This document shows positions 23,802-34,350 of a stretch of 64,000 nucleotides of DNA, one piece after another; positions within the stretch are counted from its first letter, which is position 1; each line of letters starts with the position of its first letter. The position numbers and the translations under genes are program-made. Below the pieces are notes generated by a model. It was not told where the DNA came from, ran no database searches, and saw only the letters and a list, made by a program, of their open reading frames with translations. Source of the stretch: Mesorhizobium zhangyense (GTDB lineage Bacteria > Pseudomonadota > Alphaproteobacteria > Rhizobiales > Rhizobiaceae); the NCBI RefSeq assembly GCF_011045115.1, contig NZ_JAAKZG010000008.1, positions 169,791-233,790 on the forward strand. The letters are read 5' to 3'.

Positions 23802-26768
23802 TCAATGTGCTTCGTCCCAATTATGAGCAGCGCGCGCATCGACCTGCAGCGGCACGGCCAGATTTACCGCCGGCATGGCCGCATTCTCCATCACCGAACG
23901 CACCACCGGCAACGTCGCCTCGACTTCGCCTTCGGGCGTTTCGAAGATCAGTTCGTCATGCACCTGCAACAGCATGCGTGCGGAAAGCTTGGCCTCCGCC
24001 AGCGCGCTATCCATGCGCACCATGGCGCGGCGGATGATGTCGGCGGCCGAGCCCTGGATCGGCGCGTTGATCGCCGCGCGTTCGTTGAAGGCGCGGTGCT
24101 GCGGGTTGGATGAGCGGATTTCCGGATAATGCGCGCGCCGACCGAAGATCGTCTCGACATAGCCGTTCTCGCGGGCAAAAGCCTTGGTGCTGTCCATGTA
24201 GTCGCGGATGCCGGGGAAGCGCTCGAAATAGCGCTTGATGTAATCGCTGGCTTCTTCGCGCGGTATGGAAAGTTGGTTGGCGAGGCCGAAGGCCGAGATG
24301 CCGTAGATGATGCCGAAATTGATCGCCTTGGCGCGGCGACGTACATCCGAAGGCATGCCTTCGACCGGCACGCTGAACATCTCCGAAGCCGTCATCGCAT
24401 GAATGTCGATGCCGTCGGCAAAGGCCTGCCGCAATTGCGGAATATCGGCCATGTGGGCGAGCACGCGCAACTCGATCTGGCTGTAGTCGGCCGAGACCAG
24501 CTTGTTGCCCTTGTCGGCGATGAAGGCGGTGCGGATCTTGCGGCCTTCCGAGGTGCGGATCGGAATGTTCTGCAGGTTCGGTTCCGACGACGACAGCCGC
24601 CCGGTGGAGGTTGCAGCCATCGCGTATGAGGTGTGGACGCGCTTTGTCTCGGGGTGGATATAGCCGGGCAGGGCGTCGGTATAGGTCGATTTCAGCTTGG
24701 TGAGCTGGCGCCAGTCGACGATCTTGCGCGGCAGCTCATGGCCTTCGGCGGCCAGTTCTTCCAGCACTTGCGCCGAGGTCGACCACTGGCCGGTCTTGGT
24801 CTTGGAGCCACCGGGCAGTCCCATGCGGCCGAACAATATGTCGCCGAGCTGCTTGGGCGAGCCGATGGTGAAGCGGCTGCCGGCGAGCTGGAAAATTTCA
24901 TCCTCAAGCCGTCCGGCCCCCTGGGCCAGTTCGCCCGACAGCCGGGACAGGATCTGGCGATCGACGGAAATGCCGCGCTGTTCCATCTGGGCCAGCACCG
25001 GCACCAGCGGGCGTTCCAGCCGCTCATAGACGGATGCAAGGCCCTTGGCGGCAAGGCGCGGCTTCAGCACCCGCCAGAGACGCAGCGTCACATCGGCATC
25101 CTCGGCCGCATAGGCCGTGGCCTGCTTGAGATCGGCCTGATCGAAGCCGACAAATCGCTTGCCGGAGCCCGCAATGTCCTTGAATTTCAGCGTCTTGTGG
25201 CCGAGCCACTTTTCGGAAAGGTCGTCCATGCCGTGGCCGCCGGTCGTGCCGGCATCGAGCACGTAGGAGATCAACATGGTGTCGTCATAGGAAACGACGT
25301 CGATCCCGTGCCGGTTCATCACGACGAGGTCGTATTTCAGATTCTGCGCGATCTTCAGGACCGACTTGTCCTCCAGCAGCGGCTTGAGTGCGGCCAGCGC
25401 ATCGCGAACGGGGATCTGCCCCTCCAGCAGCCCGCCACCAAGCAGATCGCCGCGCCCGCTCTTGTGGCCGAGCGGCACATAGGCAGCCCGGCCCGGTGCC
25501 GTTGCCAGCGAAAAGCCGATCAGCTCCGCCTGCATGGGGTCGAGGGAGGTTGTCTCCGTGTCGAAGGCGACGAGGCCGGCTTCCCTGGCTTCGGCGACCC
25601 AGGCCTGCAATGTCGGCAGATCGAGGATGCAGCTATAGGCATCGACATTGATCTTCTCGGCAACGGCAGCCTCGGCACGAAGAGCCGAGAGCAACGAAGG
25701 CGTGGTGCCATCCTTGTTGGCGCTATCCGGTCCTCCAGCAGGCTCTGCTGCACCGTTCCCGGCAGCCTTCGCCGCCGACGATCTGGCGGCCGGCGTGGAT
25801 GGAAAGCCGACATCCGGTCCGTGGGCTGCGTCGGCACGCTCGATGACAAGGGATGCAGCTTCCACCTCTGCCACCTCGGTGCTGGTCGCCTCGGCGACAC
25901 GGCGGGTCAGCGTGGTGAATTCCATCGCCTTGAGGAAGCCGATCAGCCTTGGCCCGTTTGGCGGCTGGAGAACAAAATCATCCAGCCCTTCCTTGACCGG
26001 CACGTCGATCTTCAGCGTCACGAGATCGCGCGAAATGCGCGCCTTGTCGGCATTGTCGATGATCGACTGGCGCCGCTTGTCCTGCTTGATTTCGGAAGCC
26101 CGCGCCAGAAGCGTATCAAGATCGCCGAACTGCTCCAGAAGCTGCGCTGCTGTCTTCGGGCCGATGCCCGGCACGCCCGGTACATTGTCGACGGAATCGC
26201 CGGTCAGCGCCTGCAGGTCGATCATCTTTTCCGGCGGCACACCCCATTTCTCGATGACTTCGGGAACGCCGATCTGGCGGTCCTTCATCGGGTCGTACAT
26301 GCCGACGCTCGGGCCGACGAGCTGCATCAGGTCCTTGTCCGACGAGATTATGGTGGCGTCGCCGCCGGCCTCGCGGGCCAGCCGTGCATAGGTGGCAATC
26401 AGATCATCGGCCTCAAAACCCTCCATCTCTATGCAGGGCAGGTCGAAGGCGCGCGTCGCCTCGCGAATGAGCCCGAATTGCGGGATCAGATCTTCCGGCG
26501 GCGCAGAGCGATTGGCCTTGTATTCCGGGTAGAGGTCGTTGCGGAAGGTCTTGGAGGAATAGTCAAATATGACGGCGAAATGCGTCGGCGTGATGCCGAC
26601 ATCGGTGTTTCGCGAATCCTGCATCAGCTTCCACACCATGTTGCAGAAGCCCAAAACCGCGCCCGTCGGCAGCCCGTCCGACTTGCGGTTCAGCGGGGGC
26701 AGCGCATGGTATGCGCGGAAGATGTAGCCGGAGCCGTCGACAAGGAAGAGGTGATCGCCTTTTTTCAT
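23802..26768 (-). CDS. polA: DNA polymerase I
   Basis: A 988-residue polymerase with all three activities. The 5' nuclease domain (about 1-290) has LVDGSGYIFRAYHAL, EADDLIATYA and ISSDKDLMQLV. The 3'-5' exonuclease domain keeps AFDTETTSLDP and YAAEDADVTLRL, so proofreading looks active. The polymerase domain has ADYSQIELRVLAHM (motif A), RRRAKAINFGIIYGIS (finger helix) and LLQVHDELIFE (motif C). An alanine-, glycine- and proline-rich linker of about 60 residues (around 310-380) separates the two nuclease domains and makes the protein somewhat longer than the E. coli enzyme. The ATG at 26768 begins MKKGDHLFLVDG. Confidence 0.97.
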   Translation of the reverse strand: MKKGDHLFLVDGSGYIFRAYHALPPLNRKSDGLPTGAVLGFCNMVWKLMQDSRNTDVGITPTHFAVIFDYSSKTFRNDLYPEYKANRSAPPEDLIPQFGLIREATRAFDLPCIEMEGFEADDLIATYARLAREAGGDATIISSDKDLMQLVGPSVGMYDPMKDRQIGVPEVIEKWGVPPEKMIDLQALTGDSVDNVPGVPGIGPKTAAQLLEQFGDLDTLLARASEIKQDKRRQSIIDNADKARISRDLVTLKIDVPVKEGLDDFVLQPPNGPRLIGFLKAMEFTTLTRRVAEATSTEVAEVEAASLVIERADAAHGPDVGFPSTPAARSSAAKAAGNGAAEPAGGPDSANKDGTTPSLLSALRAEAAVAEKINVDAYSCILDLPTLQAWVAEAREAGLVAFDTETTSLDPMQAELIGFSLATAPGRAAYVPLGHKSGRGDLLGGGLLEGQIPVRDALAALKPLLEDKSVLKIAQNLKYDLVVMNRHGIDVVSYDDTMLISYVLDAGTTGGHGMDDLSEKWLGHKTLKFKDIAGSGKRFVGFDQADLKQATAYAAEDADVTLRLWRVLKPRLAAKGLASVYERLERPLVPVLAQMEQRGISVDRQILSRLSGELAQGAGRLEDEIFQLAGSRFTIGSPKQLGDILFGRMGLPGGSKTKTGQWSTSAQVLEELAAEGHELPRKIVDWRQLTKLKSTYTDALPGYIHPETKRVHTSYAMAATSTGRLSSSEPNLQNIPIRTSEGRKIRTAFIADKGNKLVSADYSQIELRVLAHMADIPQLRQAFADGIDIHAMTASEMFSVPVEGMPSDVRRRAKAINFGIIYGISAFGLANQLSIPREEASDYIKRYFERFPGIRDYMDSTKAFARENGYVETIFGRRAHYPEIRSSNPQHRAFNERAAINAPIQGSAADIIRRAMVRMDSALAEAKLSARMLLQVHDELIFETPEGEVEATLPVVRSVMENAAMPAVNLAVPLQVDARAAHNWDEAH

Positions 26769-26946
26769 GGCGTAAGCCCTAACGCGGAGGCCTGAAACTG
26801 TCCATTGCAAACAGGCAAAGGCCGGGCTTGTCTTGCCGATACCTGACAGAAATGCCGCTCACGCGTTTGTTACAAAACTGTAATTTTCGTGCCCTTGAAT
26901 CGCCACGTTCGCATCTCCAAATGTCAGTCATCGGCTTTATAGCCGA

Positions 26947-27073
26947 GTCCGGATTAAGGCCCGTCCCCCGCCTAGACCGGACCAAGCGGCAGCCTAATCC
27001 CCCTCTCCGGGCTGCCGCCCCCTTTTGAAGTACCGCCGCCGTGGTCCCCCTCCAGCCACGGCGGCATTTTTTT
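26947..27073 (+). ncRNA. Candidate small RNA with three C5-loop hairpins and a terminator
   Basis: Three successive stem-loops are seen. Hairpin A has arms GTCCGG (26947-26952) and CCGGAC (26977-26982). Hairpin B has GCGGCAGCC (26986-26994) and GGCTGCCGC (27010-27018). Hairpin C has GCCGCCGTGG (27035-27044) and CCACGGCGGC (27056-27065) followed by seven T. Each loop contains CCCCC; loops B and C share TCCCCCTC, which could pair with G-rich Shine-Dalgarno sequences. This resembles alphaproteobacterial small RNAs with anti-Shine-Dalgarno loops. No convincing promoter was found just upstream, so an attenuating leader of the peptidase gene at 27167 is the main alternative. Confidence 0.5.
27035..27073 (+). 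terminator. Rho-independent terminator upstream of the M20 peptidase gene
   Basis: A ten-base stem (GCCGCCGTGG with CCACGGCGGC), an 11-base loop and seven T residues at 27067-27073. No protein gene on the plus strand ends before it, so it must terminate a non-coding transcript or attenuate the downstream gene. Confidence 0.75.
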
Positions 27074-27166
27074 GTGCCGTGGTGGGCGTCTGGTCCAACA
27101 TTGCCGGGGTTTCCTTGTTTTCACTGGCGCTTTAGGGTGGCGCCGCAGATTCGAAAGGCTCCCCCA

Positions 27167-28546
<1,380 letters not shown>

Positions 28547-28562
28547 TTCTGGGGCAAATACA

Positions 28563-29180
28563 ATGACCATCCGCTTTCACAAGAACGACCTGCCGGACCT
28601 TTCGAACTACAATGTCGACGCCGTCGCCATCGACACCGAGACGCTTGGCCTGAACCCGCATCGCGACCGCCTTTGCGTCGTCCAGATATCGCCGGGCGAC
28701 GGCACCGCCGACGTTATCCAGATCGCGCAGGGTCAGAAAATGGCCCCTAATCTGGTCAAGCTGCTGGGCGACGACAAGATCACCAAGCTGTTCCACTTCG
28801 GCCGCTTCGACCTTGCCGTGCTCTATCATGCGTTCGGCGTCATGCCCGAGCCGGTGTTCTGCACCAAGATCGCCTCGCGCCTGACCCGCACATACACCGA
28901 CCGCCATGGCCTGAAGGACATTTGCAACGAACTGCTCGGCGTCAGCCTGTCCAAGGCGCAGCAATCGTCCGATTGGGCTGCCGAGACGCTGTCGCCGGAA
29001 CAGCTCGAATACGCGGCTTCCGACGTTCTTTACCTGCACCGGTTGCGCGATGTTCTTGTTGGCCGTCTTGCCCGCGAGAACAGGACCAGCGAGGCGGATG
29101 CCTGCTTCAAATTCCTGCCGACGCGGTCCAAGCTCGACCTTCTCGGCTGGCCCGAAGACGATATTTTCGCTCACAGCTGA
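28563..29180 (+). CDS. Short-form ribonuclease D (DEDDy 3'-5' exonuclease)
   Basis: A 205-residue 3'-5' exoribonuclease. It has the DEDDy residues: aspartate and glutamate in VAIDTETLGLNP, aspartate in LFHFGRFDLAVL, and tyrosine and aspartate in EYAASDVLYL. It lacks the C-terminal HRDC domains of E. coli RNase D, as usual for the short form in alphaproteobacteria. The ATG lies 16 bases behind the peptidase stop, so the two may be cotranscribed. Expected role is 3' trimming of tRNA precursors and other structured RNAs. Confidence 0.9.
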   Translation: MTIRFHKNDLPDLSNYNVDAVAIDTETLGLNPHRDRLCVVQISPGDGTADVIQIAQGQKMAPNLVKLLGDDKITKLFHFGRFDLAVLYHAFGVMPEPVFCTKIASRLTRTYTDRHGLKDICNELLGVSLSKAQQSSDWAAETLSPEQLEYAASDVLYLHRLRDVLVGRLARENRTSEADACFKFLPTRSKLDLLGWPEDDIFAHS

Positions 29181-29309
29181 ACCGGCGTCCTGCCCGGCTT
29201 GGCATAATGACCGGCCTTCCGGGCGTTCCCATCTAGATTGAAAGGGATCAAAGATGGCTCGTTTGCGTTGAGCCATCTCAGCAATGCCAAAGCAGAAAGG
29301 GACGCCGAA

Positions 29310-29759
29310 ATGTACAAGCATATACTCATCGCCACCGATGGTTCTGAACTGGCGCAGAAGGGCGTCAGCCATGGCTTTGCGCTGGCGAAAAGCCTCGGCA
29401 GCAAGGTCACGATCATCACCGTGACCGAACCCTTCCCGGTCTATGGCATGGCCGGTGAGTTCGGCTGGGTCGGCAGCCCCGCCGATGTCGAGAGCTACCA
29501 GAATGGCAGCAAGGAATTCGCGCAAAAGGTTCTTGCTGCAGCCAAGGCCGCTGCCGACAAGGCAGGTGTGAAGGCTGAAGTCCTGCATATCGACGACAGC
29601 ACCCCGGCCGACGCCATCGTCGCGACCGCCAAGGAACGAGGCAGTGATCTCATCGTCATGGCTTCGCACGGCCGCCGCGGCATCGGCCGCCTGCTGCTCG
29701 GCAGCCAGACATTCGAGGTCCTCACCCACAGCGCCGTTCCGGTTCTGGTCGTGAGGTAG
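29310..29759 (+). CDS. Universal stress protein (UspA family)
   Basis: A 149-residue UspA-domain protein, starting MYKHILIATDGSELAQKG. The ATP-binding pattern near the C terminus reads SHGRRGIGRLLLGSQTFEVL, the G-x2-G-x9-G type, so it should bind ATP. The ATG at 29310 has AAAGG upstream; the 24 extra residues of an earlier in-frame start are not family-like. It stands alone 129 bases after the RNase D gene. The specific stress role is unknown. Confidence 0.9.
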   Translation: MYKHILIATDGSELAQKGVSHGFALAKSLGSKVTIITVTEPFPVYGMAGEFGWVGSPADVESYQNGSKEFAQKVLAAAKAAADKAGVKAEVLHIDDSTPADAIVATAKERGSDLIVMASHGRRGIGRLLLGSQTFEVLTHSAVPVLVVR

Positions 29760-29906
29760 CGCCGGGTAGGTTTTCAAGCGGTGCTATAAAAGTCACGCCT
29801 CACGCAAATCGAAGGCGCCTCTCGGAAGGGTCCGTGACCTTAGATTGAAAATTGCCATCTGATATGCAATTGACGGGCCATCGTTGGGATAGGCTGTCTG
29901 TTGAGC

Positions 29907-31913
29907 ATGAAATTTGACTATCGCGCGGATATAGATGGCCTGCGCGCCGTCGCAGTACTGTCGGTACTTTTCTATCACTATGGTTTTTCGGCACTCTCCG
30001 GCGGCTTTACCGGTGTCGACGTGTTTTTCGTCATATCCGGTTTTGTGATCACGGCGGCTCTGGCCAAAGAGGTAGATGCCGACCGGTTTTCGCTGGTTGA
30101 GTTCTACAACAGGCGAATCCGCCGGATCGTGCCGGCGCTGTTGCTCGTCCTGCTGGTCTCGATGGTGGTCGGGTATTTCATCCTTGTTCCCGGCGACTAT
30201 GAGGATTTAGGCCGAAGCAGCATTTACTCCGCTTTCGGCGCGGCCAACTTCTATTTTCTTTGGCATACCGGGTATTTCGACCAGGCGGCGGAAATGCAGC
30301 CGCTCCTGCATATGTGGTCGCTCGGCGTGGAGGAGCAATTCTACCTGGTCTGGCCGCTGGCTTTGGCGGCTATGGCCTATATCTTTCGCAAGTCGAAGCG
30401 CGCCATCGCGGCATTCCTTGGCCTTCTGATCGCGATAAGTCTTGGTCTGGCGATCTATACGGTAGAGAAAAATCCTAGCGTCGCCTTCTACATGCTGCAT
30501 ACGCGGGCTTGGGAACTCGCTTTAGGCGCCTTGTTGGTCTTCTTGCCGAAGCAGGAAAATCGCTTGGCCGCCGAAGCGTCTGGCCTGTTGGGTGTCGGGC
30601 TCATTGCCTACGGAATGCTCGCCTTGAGCGAGAACGATCCCTTCCCGGGTCTGAATGCGCTCTATCCTTGCGTTGGGGCGGCGCTCATCATCTGGCCAAA
30701 GGTGGGCGATACGTTTGTCGCCAGGGTTCTGTCGTTGCGCCCCGTGGTATTCATTGGCCTGATTTCCTATTCGCTTTATCTCTGGCACTGGCCGATCCTG
30801 GTTTTCTTCCGCAACTATGCCAATGGTGCGGCCCCGACCGCGGGTGAAGCCCTTGCACTCATCGCGCTCGTTGGGGTGGTTTCCTATGCAAGCTGGCGTT
30901 ACGTCGAAAAGCCATTGCGCAAGCCGCGCAAGCCTCTGATCGTGATAGGCACCGGCGCTGTATCAATGCTTGCCACCGCCTGTCTGGGGCTTGTCTTGAT
31001 CTCCACGGCCGGATTCCTCAACAGGCTTCCGCCTGCCGCAATGCCGATGCGAAGCGTTGAGGTCATGTGGGAATGGAACTGCCCGCAGAACATAAAGACG
31101 CCAGGCCTCGGGAATAAGCCGCTTTGTGTCCTCGGCGCGCCGTGGGCGAAAGCTGAGCGCAAAGGTATTTTATGGGGCGATAGCCATGTGCTGCACTTCG
31201 CGCCCCTTCTGGACTTGGCGGCTCGGCGGCAGAATGTGGCATTGGTGGTCTGGCATGCCTGCCCGCCTTTTATCGACAACGAGGTGGTGAAGCGATTGGT
31301 CAGGAACGACCCGGCCTATTCGTCCGAATGTGCTGAAAGCCGCATGCAGGCACTGAAATGGATGAAGGACAATGATGCCGACATTGCGGTTCTGGCGGCG
31401 TCCTGGTCGCTGATACCGGGTACGCTCTACCAGCAGTCGCCTGAAAGGCGGAATGCAAAACGTGGGGCTGAGCTTATGAGGGCAGGCCTGCTGAAAACGA
31501 TAAAGGATATCGATCCTAAGGAGCGGTCCGTTGTCATTTTGAGCGATGTTCCGCCTTTCGAGAAAAATCCCAGTTTCTGCGCGTTCAGTCGTGTTTCAGG
31601 GCTTTTGCGGCGTCCGTGCAAGGATCGCGACCTGATTATCACTGAAGCGGATATGCATAAACGGCAAGGCGCGACGGATCGGGTTTTGCGCGAAGTTGTC
31701 GCCAGAAATAAGGGCGCTTCTCTTGTGGCGGTCGACGACGGCCTCTGCGAAAATGGAAGATGCCATTCATTTATCGGCGACGAGTTCATTTATCGAGACA
31801 ACAATCACATCCGCAGGAATTTGACCGAGCAGACCAAGCGGCGTCTCGTGAAACTCATGAATCTCGACACTGCGTTCCGGAAAAATGCAGTCGGCTTGGC
31901 CACTGCTCAATAA
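29907..31913 (+). CDS. Membrane O-acyltransferase (acyltransferase 3 with C-terminal SGNH domain)
   Basis: A 668-residue OafA-like protein. The N-terminal ~370 residues form about ten membrane helices and begin with the acyltransferase-3 pattern YRADIDGLRAVAVL, then VDVFFVISGFVIT. The C-terminal periplasmic part is an SGNH domain, with the GDSH block in GILWGDSHVLHFAP and the catalytic aspartate-histidine in YRDNNHIRRN. It should transfer acyl groups to a cell-envelope polysaccharide such as the O antigen. The ATG at 29907 is chosen over a TTG six bases upstream. Codon use is less GC-biased than in neighbours, which may point to later acquisition. Confidence 0.9.
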   Translation: MKFDYRADIDGLRAVAVLSVLFYHYGFSALSGGFTGVDVFFVISGFVITAALAKEVDADRFSLVEFYNRRIRRIVPALLLVLLVSMVVGYFILVPGDYEDLGRSSIYSAFGAANFYFLWHTGYFDQAAEMQPLLHMWSLGVEEQFYLVWPLALAAMAYIFRKSKRAIAAFLGLLIAISLGLAIYTVEKNPSVAFYMLHTRAWELALGALLVFLPKQENRLAAEASGLLGVGLIAYGMLALSENDPFPGLNALYPCVGAALIIWPKVGDTFVARVLSLRPVVFIGLISYSLYLWHWPILVFFRNYANGAAPTAGEALALIALVGVVSYASWRYVEKPLRKPRKPLIVIGTGAVSMLATACLGLVLISTAGFLNRLPPAAMPMRSVEVMWEWNCPQNIKTPGLGNKPLCVLGAPWAKAERKGILWGDSHVLHFAPLLDLAARRQNVALVVWHACPPFIDNEVVKRLVRNDPAYSSECAESRMQALKWMKDNDADIAVLAASWSLIPGTLYQQSPERRNAKRGAELMRAGLLKTIKDIDPKERSVVILSDVPPFEKNPSFCAFSRVSGLLRRPCKDRDLIITEADMHKRQGATDRVLREVVARNKGASLVAVDDGLCENGRCHSFIGDEFIYRDNNHIRRNLTEQTKRRLVKLMNLDTAFRKNAVGLATAQ

Positions 31914-32012
31914 CACTCCCGCCCAAAACCCGCTTAAGGGCTCCTTAAATCGCCGCATTTACTGTTCACTCGAAGCCCTCGCGCAATTGGGGAATGGGCA
32001 GCAGCGGACGGT

Positions 32013-34265
32013 ATGGCGAAAAGAACCACGACACGCATCGAACCGACTTTCGACGGACCCGCCGAGCGCAAGGCCTCGGGCGGGTTTTCCGTCAGCGAAG
32101 ATGATCGTGTCATGCCCTCGGCTAAGAAGCAGCCTGCCGCGAAGCGCAAGGCTGAGAAGGCGGAGAGGGGGCAGCCGTCCCGTCGTAGCCGCAAGAAGCC
32201 GAAGCGCGGATTTTTTGGCGGGCTGACGCGCGCCGTCTACTGGTGCTTCGTGCTGGCGCTATGGGGCGGCATCGCCGCTGCCGGCATCGTCATCTATTAC
32301 GGTGCGCAGATGCCGAGCGCCACGACGTGGGCTATTCCGGATCGTCCGCCCAATGTGAAGATCGTTTCCGTTGACGGAAAACTGCTCGCCAATCGCGGCA
32401 TGACCGGTGGCGAAGCAGTCGGTCTGCATGAAATGTCGCCCTACATTCCGCAAGCGGTGATGGCGATCGAAGACCGCCGCTTCTATTCGCATTTCGGCAT
32501 CGATCCGATGGGTCTTGGCCGTGCGCTGCTGGGCAACCTGACCAGCGGCCGCTTCTCGCAAGGCGGTTCGACGCTGACCCAGCAGCTCGCCAAGAACCTG
32601 TTCCTCAAGCCTGACCGCACCATCGAGCGCAAGGTGCAGGAGGTGCTTCTGGCGCTGTGGCTGGAGCAGAAGCACACCAAGGACCAAATCCTCGAAATGT
32701 ATCTCAACCGGGTCTATTTCGGCTCGGGCGCCTATGGCGTGGAGGCCGCATCGCGGCGCTATTTCGGCAAGTCGGCCCGCGACGTGACCTTGTCGGAAGC
32801 AGCCCTGCTTGCCGGCCTGCTCAAGGCCCCCTCACGGCTTTCCCCGGCGCGCGACCCCAAAGCCGCCGAGGCGCGGGCGCAGCTGGTGCTGGCCGCCATG
32901 CGCGACGAAAACATGATCGGCGAGAAGGAACTGGCGACCGCGATGAGCGCGCCGGCAACCCGCGCCGCCTCCTACTGGACCGGCTCCGAACACTACGTCG
33001 CCGACCGCATCATGGAAGAACTGCCAAACCTCATCGGCGAGGTGCGCTCGGATATCATCGTCGATTCCACGATCGATCTCACCTTGCAGGACCTCGCGGA
33101 AAAATCCATCCGCCGCCTGATCGACGAAAACGGCCAGAAGCTGAGCGTCAGCCAGGGCGCGCTTGTCTCGATCGACAATTCGGGTGCTGTGCGCGCCATG
33201 GTCGGCGGCTACGACTATGCCAACAGCCAGTTCGACCGTGCAGCCGAAGCGCGCCGCCAGCCCGGCTCGGCCTTCAAGCCGTTCGTCTATCTGGCCGCCC
33301 TTGAAGCCGGCCGCACGCCCGACAGCATCCGCAACGACGCGCCGATCAGCATCGGCAAATGGAAACCCGATAATTACAACGGCAAGTATTTTGGCCGCGT
33401 GACGCTGGCAACCGCGCTGGCGAAATCGCTGAATTCGGTTGCCGCCCAGCTCACCATGGAAGTCGGGTCTGATGCGGTGATCGAAGTCGCCCATCGCATG
33501 GGCATCGAATCGCAGCTTCAGGCGAATACCTCGATCGCGCTCGGCACCTCCGAGGTGACCCCGCTGGAACTGACGGCGGCCTATGTGCCCTTTGCCAATG
33601 GCGGTTACAAGCCGGAGGTCCATTTCATCCAGCGCATCACCACGACTGGCGGCGACGTGCTTTATGAAGGCGCCGGCGGCAACGCACCGCGCGTCGTCAG
33701 GCCGGAAATCGTCGGCATGATGAACTCGATGATGACCGGAACGGTTGAGGTCGGCACCGCCAAAAAGGCTGCCTTCAACTGGCCGTCCGCAGGCAAGACC
33801 GGAACCAGCCAGAACTCGCGCGACGCGTGGTTCGTCGGCTACACCGCCAATCTGACGACCGGCGTTTGGTTCGGCAACGACGACGGCAAGCCGATGAAGA
33901 AGGTAACCGGCGGCGCGCTGCCGGCTCAGGCGTGGCACGAATTCATGGTGGCAGCCCACGAGGGCGTTCCGATCGCGCCGCTGCCGGGAACATGGAAATC
34001 CGCGCCGCAGGCAGAACCTGGCTCGGTGCCGATGGCGAGCATCGAGGAGCCGGACCATCCGGCAGCTGCGCCGGCGGCGGCGCCCGTCAGCCGCAACCTT
34101 CCCATGGACGATGTCGGGGCTGCAGATGGCGACGCAGGCTTCGTGCCGATGCCGCAGGAACCGCCAACCGCTTCGATCGGCCGACGACCTGTTCCGCAGG
34201 CTGACGTGGGTGGACCGGTGGTCAGGCGGCAGACCTCGATCCTCGACGTGATTATGGGCAACTGA
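32013..34265 (+). CDS. Bifunctional penicillin-binding protein, PBP1a-like
   Basis: A 750-residue peptidoglycan synthase. A basic cytoplasmic N terminus of ~70 residues precedes one membrane anchor. The glycosyltransferase-51 domain has AIEDRRFYSHFGIDP, GGSTLTQQLAKNLFL, RKVQEVLLALWLE and LNRVYFGSGAYGVEAA. The transpeptidase domain has the serine nucleophile in GSAFKPF, SLNSV, and AGKTGTSQNSRD. A ~100-residue proline/alanine-rich tail follows. Both activities look intact. The ATG at 32013 is the first of the frame; a downstream ATG at 32112 would shorten the basic tail and cannot be excluded. An SDR gene follows on the same strand. Confidence 0.93.
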   Translation: MAKRTTTRIEPTFDGPAERKASGGFSVSEDDRVMPSAKKQPAAKRKAEKAERGQPSRRSRKKPKRGFFGGLTRAVYWCFVLALWGGIAAAGIVIYYGAQMPSATTWAIPDRPPNVKIVSVDGKLLANRGMTGGEAVGLHEMSPYIPQAVMAIEDRRFYSHFGIDPMGLGRALLGNLTSGRFSQGGSTLTQQLAKNLFLKPDRTIERKVQEVLLALWLEQKHTKDQILEMYLNRVYFGSGAYGVEAASRRYFGKSARDVTLSEAALLAGLLKAPSRLSPARDPKAAEARAQLVLAAMRDENMIGEKELATAMSAPATRAASYWTGSEHYVADRIMEELPNLIGEVRSDIIVDSTIDLTLQDLAEKSIRRLIDENGQKLSVSQGALVSIDNSGAVRAMVGGYDYANSQFDRAAEARRQPGSAFKPFVYLAALEAGRTPDSIRNDAPISIGKWKPDNYNGKYFGRVTLATALAKSLNSVAAQLTMEVGSDAVIEVAHRMGIESQLQANTSIALGTSEVTPLELTAAYVPFANGGYKPEVHFIQRITTTGGDVLYEGAGGNAPRVVRPEIVGMMNSMMTGTVEVGTAKKAAFNWPSAGKTGTSQNSRDAWFVGYTANLTTGVWFGNDDGKPMKKVTGGALPAQAWHEFMVAAHEGVPIAPLPGTWKSAPQAEPGSVPMASIEEPDHPAAAPAAAPVSRNLPMDDVGAADGDAGFVPMPQEPPTASIGRRPVPQADVGGPVVRRQTSILDVIMGN

Positions 34266-34350
34266 TCTTCGCCGATCATTCACCTGCGGCCACGTCGCCG
34301 CTGGCCAGCGCGATCTTCATCCATTACATAGCGGGCTTGGAGATCACGCA

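Noticed and set aside
24633..26795. Long plus-strand frame (720 codons) opposite polA
   Set aside because: polA is certain from its motifs on the other strand; this frame has no recognisable domain.
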